DNA of 64,000 nucleotides, taken from assembly GCF_900103265.1 (NCBI RefSeq), contig NZ_FMWX01000001.1:124001-188000 (forward strand), read 5' to 3'. Positions 59,364 to 64,000 of this stretch are shown here, in pieces; position 1 is the stretch's first letter, and every line of letters starts with the position of its first letter. This DNA is from Sphingomonas sp. NFR15 (lineage in GTDB: Bacteria; Pseudomonadota; Alphaproteobacteria; Sphingomonadales; Sphingomonadaceae). The translations under genes were made by a program, and so were the position numbers. The notes under the pieces were generated by a model. It was not told where the DNA came from. It was given only the letters and a program-made list of their open reading frames with translations, and searched no databases.

Positions 59364-60752
59364 TCATCGGCGCGACGCTCCGAGCAGCGTTGGTGCGTCG
59401 ATCGTGAACTTGAAGCCGAACACAAGGGCATTGCCGATATTCTTCGTGCGGAACGGCGCGCCAGTCTGGTCGGGGTGCAGGATATACTGGATATTGGGCG
59501 AGATGCGTACGGCGGGGCTGAGTTGCGCCCCATACGCCAGCTCCATCATATATTGGTGGCGGCCGATATTGCCGTCACCACCCGCCGACATTCGCGCGGC
59601 GCGCATCCGCTCCATGGCGAGGTCGCTGAACTGCTGGTCGTTGATAAGAAAGCCGATCGTGTCGGCATCACGCCCCCGGAAGGTGCCGGTCTGGAGCAAG
59701 CCGAGTTCGAGATAATGGCTCTCCTCGACGCGGCCCGTGAGATTGGTCATGGCGACCCCGAACACGGCCAAGCCCCGCTTCGAATTCGGATCGGGACGGG
59801 TCAGCATCTGGTCGAACCGGAAATAGAGTCCCGAGCGCCCATGCAACGTCGCGGCCGGCTTGCCGGTCAGGATTGCGATGCCGCCCGAGGCATCGCGCAC
59901 CGGATCGGCATAATCGCCGCGGTCGAACCAGCCGCCGAGGATATAATGGCCCGGCAGGCGCGTGGCGTAGCTGTCGTCGGCATAGCCCGCTTCCCACGGT
60001 ACGACGACGCCTGTCGCATTGCGCGTGCTGAAATTGAACCCGTGGTCATCGGCGCGCTTGCGATCGGGATTCACCTCATAGACGCCGGCGTGGAGGAACC
60101 AGCGCGGCGTGAACTGGACACGCGCCTGCGCCATCCAACTCGACGCCGGGAAATAGGTGAAGTTGCTGTTCTTGAACACGAAGGTCGGGTTGCCGCAGGC
60201 AGAGTTCGTCTGGAAATTGCAGTAGAGCGGGGAATTCAGAAAATGGATGTTCGCCTGGCTGCGACCGGCTTCGATGTCGAGGCGGCCATCGAACAGTTTC
60301 TGCTCCCAGGTCAGGATGGCAAGGTGGGTGTTTTGCGTGCCCCACACTTCCTGAACTGAAGTATTGTTGCCGATCGCGATCGCCGAAAGGCTGTCTCCAT
60401 GCCGGTTGGTGACTGCAAAATGGATGGTGCCACCGTTGATCCCGACGATATGATCCATGTCGAAATCGGCCCCGAGATAGACCTGGCCAGTATAGGCGCT
60501 ATCGCGCCGCAGACCCCCGCTCACGTTGCCGGCCGCCTCGCCGGTATAGCTGAGCGCCAGCGTGATGCCCTGCGCAGCCAGGGGCTGGAACGGGCGCACC
60601 GTATCGGCCTCCTGGCTTGGCAAAATCGGCGGTGGCGGGGTGGCCGGATCGGTGACGGTGCTATCCTGGGCATGCGCCGCGGGCGCCACCGCGAAAGACA
60701 AGGAGAGGACGGCGACGCCTGCGGTGCAGGCGCCCTTGAGCGAAGCGAGCAT
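59364..60752 (-). CDS. OprB-family carbohydrate porin
   Basis: 462 residues with signal peptide (VAPAAHAQ) and the OprB-type barrel: GITLALSYTGEAAGNVSGG, ILTWEQKLFDGRLDIEAGRS, FPASSWMAQARVQFTPRWFL, GLYFRFDQMLTRPD and the C-terminal QYMMELAYGAQLSPAVRISP. GAAGGAA precedes the ATG at 60752. It likely passes sugars into the periplasm for the fructose PTS whose genes precede it on the same strand. Confidence 0.89.
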   Translation of the reverse strand: MLASLKGACTAGVAVLSLSFAVAPAAHAQDSTVTDPATPPPPILPSQEADTVRPFQPLAAQGITLALSYTGEAAGNVSGGLRRDSAYTGQVYLGADFDMDHIVGINGGTIHFAVTNRHGDSLSAIAIGNNTSVQEVWGTQNTHLAILTWEQKLFDGRLDIEAGRSQANIHFLNSPLYCNFQTNSACGNPTFVFKNSNFTYFPASSWMAQARVQFTPRWFLHAGVYEVNPDRKRADDHGFNFSTRNATGVVVPWEAGYADDSYATRLPGHYILGGWFDRGDYADPVRDASGGIAILTGKPAATLHGRSGLYFRFDQMLTRPDPNSKRGLAVFGVAMTNLTGRVEESHYLELGLLQTGTFRGRDADTIGFLINDQQFSDLAMERMRAARMSAGGDGNIGRHQYMMELAYGAQLSPAVRISPNIQYILHPDQTGAPFRTKNIGNALVFGFKFTIDAPTLLGASRR

Positions 60753-60799
60753 GGGACGAGTTCCTTCGGGCCGGCCGCGCCGGCCTCAGTGGCGGGATT

Positions 60800-62488
60800 T
60801 CACGCGGTGGCAGGGTCTCTGCGAGACGGCTTGAGCACCCCGACCAGCACCGCCGTCAGCGTCGTTCCGGCCACAATCGCGGCGGCATACGCGAGGAGGT
60901 GCGTGACCGCGCCGGGAATCGGCAGGACGAAGATGCCGCCATGCGGCACCTTCAGCTCGACGCCGGAGGCCATCGAGATCGCGCCCGCGACAGCCGACCC
61001 CGCCATCAGCGATGGAATCACCCGAAACGGATCACGCGCCGCGAACGGGATGGCGCCCTCGGTGATGAAGGACAGGCCCAGCACGCCCGCCGCAGCGCCC
61101 GCTTCGCGCTCTTCGGCGGTGAAGCGGTCGCGGAACAGAAAGGTCGCGAGCGCGATGCCGAGCGGCGGGGTCATGCCGGCGGCCATGGTCGCGGCCATCG
61201 GCGTATAGACCTGGGAGGCGACCAGCCCGACCGAAAAGGCATAGCCGGCCTTGTTGACCGGGCCGCCCATGTCGAACGCCGACATGGCCCCGAGGATCAC
61301 CCCGAGCAGAATCGCGCTCGATCCCTGCATCGAGCGCAGCCACTCGGTTAGGAACGCGAGCGCTGCGGCGACGGGCGTTCCAACCGCAAAATACATGAGC
61401 AATCCCGTCAGCAGCGTACCGAGCAGGGGCAGGATCAGCACCGGCTTGAGACCCGTCAGGTTCTTCGGCAGCCTGATCCAGCGGTTGAGCTGGTCGACGC
61501 CATAGCCGGCGATGAAGCCGGCGACGATGCCGCCAAGGAAGCCGGCGCCGAGCAGGGCGGCGACCATGCCGCCGATCATGCCGGGTGCGATGCCAGGCCG
61601 GTCGGCGATCGAATAGGCGATATACCCAGCGAGCGCCGGCACCATAAGCGCGAACCCACCCTTGGCACCGATCAGGAACAGGGTGTGGGCGAGCGTGCCG
61701 GCAGCGGCATCATCATTGGCGTGGATGCCGCCAAGCGCGAAGGCGAGTGCGATCAGGAGGCCGCCCGCCACCACGAAAGGCAGCATGAACGACACGCCGG
61801 TCATCAGGTGCTTGTACGGCCCCGCGCGCTCCTTCACGCCGGCTGGCGCGGAGCCCGCTGCGGCGACCGCACCGCCCTGAACCGTCGCTTCGGCGAGCGC
61901 CCGCTCGATGAGCTTCGCGCCGCCGGTGATCGCCGGCTTGGTGTTGCTTGCGAACACGCGCTTGCCCGCGAAGCGCGAGCGATCGACTTCGCGATCCGCC
62001 GCAATCAGGACGATCTCGGCGTTGGCGATCTCTTCGTCGGTCAGGGGCGTGCCGGCGCCAACCGACCCCTGTGTCTCGACCCGGATCGGATAGCCGAGTT
62101 GCTTGGCACCCTCCTGCAAACCTTCCGCCGCCATGAAAGTATGCGCGATGCCGGTCGGACAAGACGTTACGGCGACGATCGAGGGAATCCGCGAAGCCAA
62201 CACCGCGCCGTCGTCAGCCGCGTCGCGGAGCGCGCCGGCGGGGTCGGTCAGCACGGCATCGAGGGTCAGATGCCGGTCGGCTTTCCGGCCGAGCGCGCCT
62301 TCGTCAGCGCCGACGAGCAGCAAGGTCGTGCCATCGTCGGGCACCACATCGAGCGGCTGCCGGCGATCGCGCACCTTGATTTCAAGCGGACGGCCTTCGG
62401 TTTGCGCGGCCTTGCGCAGGGCTTCCGCCGCCAGCACGGCCTGGATATCTCTGCCCTCGCCGTCGATTACGGCCAATAGTCTCTTCAT
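60800..62488 (-). CDS. fruA: Fructose PTS EIIB'BC permease
   Basis: 562 residues. The N-terminal degenerate EIIB' domain (residues 1-95) has lost the active cysteine; EIIB has Cys110 in [20 protein letters not shown] is the membrane domain ([49 protein letters not shown]). It imports fructose as fructose 1-phosphate. The ATG at 62488 follows GAGAGG closely. It is downstream of fruK by 25 bases. Confidence 0.94.
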   Translation of the reverse strand: MKRLLAVIDGEGRDIQAVLAAEALRKAAQTEGRPLEIKVRDRRQPLDVVPDDGTTLLLVGADEGALGRKADRHLTLDAVLTDPAGALRDAADDGAVLASRIPSIVAVTSCPTGIAHTFMAAEGLQEGAKQLGYPIRVETQGSVGAGTPLTDEEIANAEIVLIAADREVDRSRFAGKRVFASNTKPAITGGAKLIERALAEATVQGGAVAAAGSAPAGVKERAGPYKHLMTGVSFMLPFVVAGGLLIALAFALGGIHANDDAAAGTLAHTLFLIGAKGGFALMVPALAGYIAYSIADRPGIAPGMIGGMVAALLGAGFLGGIVAGFIAGYGVDQLNRWIRLPKNLTGLKPVLILPLLGTLLTGLLMYFAVGTPVAAALAFLTEWLRSMQGSSAILLGVILGAMSAFDMGGPVNKAGYAFSVGLVASQVYTPMAATMAAGMTPPLGIALATFLFRDRFTAEEREAGAAAGVLGLSFITEGAIPFAARDPFRVIPSLMAGSAVAGAISMASGVELKVPHGGIFVLPIPGAVTHLLAYAAAIVAGTTLTAVLVGVLKPSRRDPATA

Positions 62489-62513
62489 GATCCTCTCCGC
62501 TTCATGATCGTTG

Positions 62514-63455
62514 TCAGGCGATCTCCAGTCGCGAGACCGAAACGTCCGCAGCGAGCGCTTCGATGGCGCCGCGCGCCGGCAGGTTCGGCCCCGCCATTCC
62601 GAGCTTGCCCCCCGCGAAGGCGGTCGCGAGCCGGGCAAGCCGCTCCGGTTCCGCATTTTCGTGAAGGGCAGCGGCGATCCCGGCGACCATCGCGTCGCCG
62701 GCGCCGACCGTGCTGGTTACGTCGCCGAGCACCAGTTGCGTCGCGACCGTGCCGTCCGCCGACAGGAACAGCGCGCCTTCGGCGCCCATCGAGACCACCA
62801 CCAGTTCGACGCCGCGATCCAAAAGCCCCCGAGCGGTGTCGATCAGCGCGGCGCGATCCGCAAAGGGATGCCCAACCCAGGCGGCAAGCTCATCCCGATT
62901 GGGCTTGACCACATGGGGCAACACCTCGGCTTCGAGCGCGCGCTCGAGCGGCAAACCGCTGGTGTCCAGCAGAACCCGGCAGCCCGTACCGCGCAACTGC
63001 CGCACGAGCATGGCATAGATACCGCTCGAACAGCCGGGCGGTACGCTGCCCGACAGGATGACAAGATCGCCGCGCTGGACTGCTGCGCTGAGCGTCGCGA
63101 CGACCATGTCGACTTGGCTCTCGTCGACCGCGATGCCGGTCAAATTGATGTCGGTGGTACCGACCCTGTCGACCAACTTCAGATTGACCCGGGTCGATCC
63201 GGCCACGCGGACGAAGCGATCATCGATCGCCTTCTGGGCGAAAAGCTGGTCGAACGGCGCGGCATTGTCGCGCCCCAGCAGGCCATGCGCGACGACGTCC
63301 AGATTCCAGTCGGCGAGACAGCTTGCGACATTGACGCCCTTGCCACCGGCATTCTGGCGGACGGCTGTCGCGCGGTGAACCTCGCCTGGCACGAGCCGGT
63401 CGAGCGTAACCGTCTGGTCGATCGCCGGGTTGAGGGTGACGGTATGGATACGCAT
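62514..63455 (-). CDS. fruK: 1-phosphofructokinase
   Basis: 313 residues of the PfkB family. [20 protein letters not shown], the GG signature [20 protein letters not shown], and [19 protein letters not shown] with the catalytic Asp. It makes fructose 1,6-bisphosphate from the FruA product. The ATG overlaps the fruB stop by one base (TGATG). Confidence 0.95.
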   Translation of the reverse strand: MRIHTVTLNPAIDQTVTLDRLVPGEVHRATAVRQNAGGKGVNVASCLADWNLDVVAHGLLGRDNAAPFDQLFAQKAIDDRFVRVAGSTRVNLKLVDRVGTTDINLTGIAVDESQVDMVVATLSAAVQRGDLVILSGSVPPGCSSGIYAMLVRQLRGTGCRVLLDTSGLPLERALEAEVLPHVVKPNRDELAAWVGHPFADRAALIDTARGLLDRGVELVVVSMGAEGALFLSADGTVATQLVLGDVTSTVGAGDAMVAGIAAALHENAEPERLARLATAFAGGKLGMAGPNLPARGAIEALAADVSVSRLEIA

Positions 63456-64000
63456 CAGGCCACCGCCTCGCCAAGCGCGCGCACCTCGGCCGCCCCCTCC
63501 ATCTCGACGGCGCGGCGGGCGAGCGCCTCGAGTGCGGTCAGATCGGAGGCGCGGATGCGAGCCTTCACCGCCGGAACGTCGCGCGGAGTCATCGACAATT
63601 CGGTGACGCCGAGGCCAACGAGCAGCGCCGCCCCGAACGGATCGCCGGCGATACCGCCGCACACCCCGACCCAGCGGCCATGCGCCCTGGCGCCCTCGAC
63701 CGTCATTGCGATCAGCCGCAGCACCGCCGGGTGGAGACTGTCGGCCTCGTTGGCGAGATCGGGATTCTGGCGGTCGATGGCGAGCGCATATTGCGTCAGG
63801 TCGTTGGTGCCGATCGAGAAGAAGTCGGCATGGGCGGCAAGCGCCCTGGCCTGGACGGCGGCCGCCGGTACCTCGATCATGATACCGATCGGCACGACCG
63901 GCGCGTCGAGTTCGACCCGGATCGCCTCGCAGCGCTCACGCAACCGGACCAATTCCCAGGCCGAGGTGATCATCGGAAACATGATCGACAGGTCACCGCC
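63455..64000 (-). CDS. fruB: Multiphosphoryl transfer protein, enzyme I C-terminus (partial)
   Basis: The last 181 codons of an enzyme I domain: MFPMITSAWELVRL, VPIGIMIEVPAAAVQARALA, FFSIGTNDLTQYALAIDRQN and GVCGGIAGDPFGAALLVGLG with the conserved active-site cysteine. Position before fruK and fruA indicates the FruB type with EIIA and HPr domains upstream, but those lie outside the window, so a separate enzyme I cannot be excluded. Confidence 0.88.
   Translation of the reverse strand, partial: GGDLSIMFPMITSAWELVRLRERCEAIRVELDAPVVPIGIMIEVPAAAVQARALAAHADFFSIGTNDLTQYALAIDRQNPDLANEADSLHPAVLRLIAMTVEGARAHGRWVGVCGGIAGDPFGAALLVGLGVTELSMTPRDVPAVKARIRASDLTALEALARRAVEMEGAAEVRALGEAVA

Noticed and set aside
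59164..59715. 183-codon plus-strand frame in the gap after oprB
   Set aside because: Mostly antisense to oprB; no domain or ribosome binding site.

Overview
The window looks like chromosomal DNA of an alphaproteobacterium of the Sphingomonas type. Support for this: high G+C with strong third-position bias; the pckA-chvI-chvG-hprK-rapZ-EIIA-HPr gene order; a tad/cpa pilus locus; large TonB-dependent receptors; an ECF sigma/FecR pair; and interspersed palindromic elements of the kind common in sphingomonads. No ribosomal RNA, CRISPR array, phage or intact insertion sequence was seen. The genus is an inference from gene content.

Region 1 (1-11091). The end of guaB, an MscS-type channel and pckA lie on the minus strand. 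Divergent from pckA is the two-component system ChvI/ChvG, which runs with overlapping start/stop codons into a minimal HPr kinase, RapZ, an EIIA-Man-type protein and HPr. This is a regulatory phosphorelay without its own sugar permease. Then come a MarR repressor with two 20-bp-spaced palindromic operators, a divergent TetX-like flavin monooxygenase and a lipoprotein.

Region 2 (11126-23044). A flavin oxidase and a lysophospholipase-like hydrolase precede a tight Flp/Tad pilus operon (cpaA, cpaB, cpaC, cpaD, cpaE, tadB, tadC). The motor ATPase gene cpaF and a pilin gene are missing from it. A membrane-anchored helix-hairpin-helix protein and two TraB/GumN proteins follow.

Region 3 (23165-39449). 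Housekeeping genes: glyQ, glyS, ppdK, rplY, pth, ychF. glyS is exceptional. Two palindromic mobile elements are inserted in frame in its coding sequence, and between them lies a 300-base patch of about 48% G+C. A phosphoester group follows (NPP-type phosphodiesterase, histidine acid phosphatase, TonB-dependent receptor), then a cyclophilin-type protein and tRNA-Ser(GGA).

Region 4 (39500-54219). Directly after the tRNA lies an accessory block of two convergent operons. The left one encodes an isochorismatase-like hydrolase, a Tat-exported chloroperoxidase-like hydrolase, XapX, a Tat-exported amidohydrolase, an exported VOC protein, DoxX, an outer-membrane porin, YoaK, a carboxymuconolactone decarboxylase-like protein and a hydrolase. 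The right one encodes LysR, an M17 N-terminal-domain protein, a second isochorismatase, MaoC, a beta-repeat protein, a secreted metallo-hydrolase and a dehalogenase-like hydrolase. Both isochorismatase genes are preceded at similar distance by the same TTCAA-N5-TTGAA palindrome, so the block reads as one LysR regulon. Several normally cytosolic enzyme families carry export signals here, and two of these genes keep a good internal ribosome binding site and start. This suggests a partly periplasmic catabolic or detoxification pathway that I cannot match to a described one.

Region 5 (54295-64000). A cell-surface signalling set in the unusual order receptor, ECF sigma, FecR lies downstream of an OprB porin and the fructose PTS genes fruA, fruK and fruB (fruB runs off the window).
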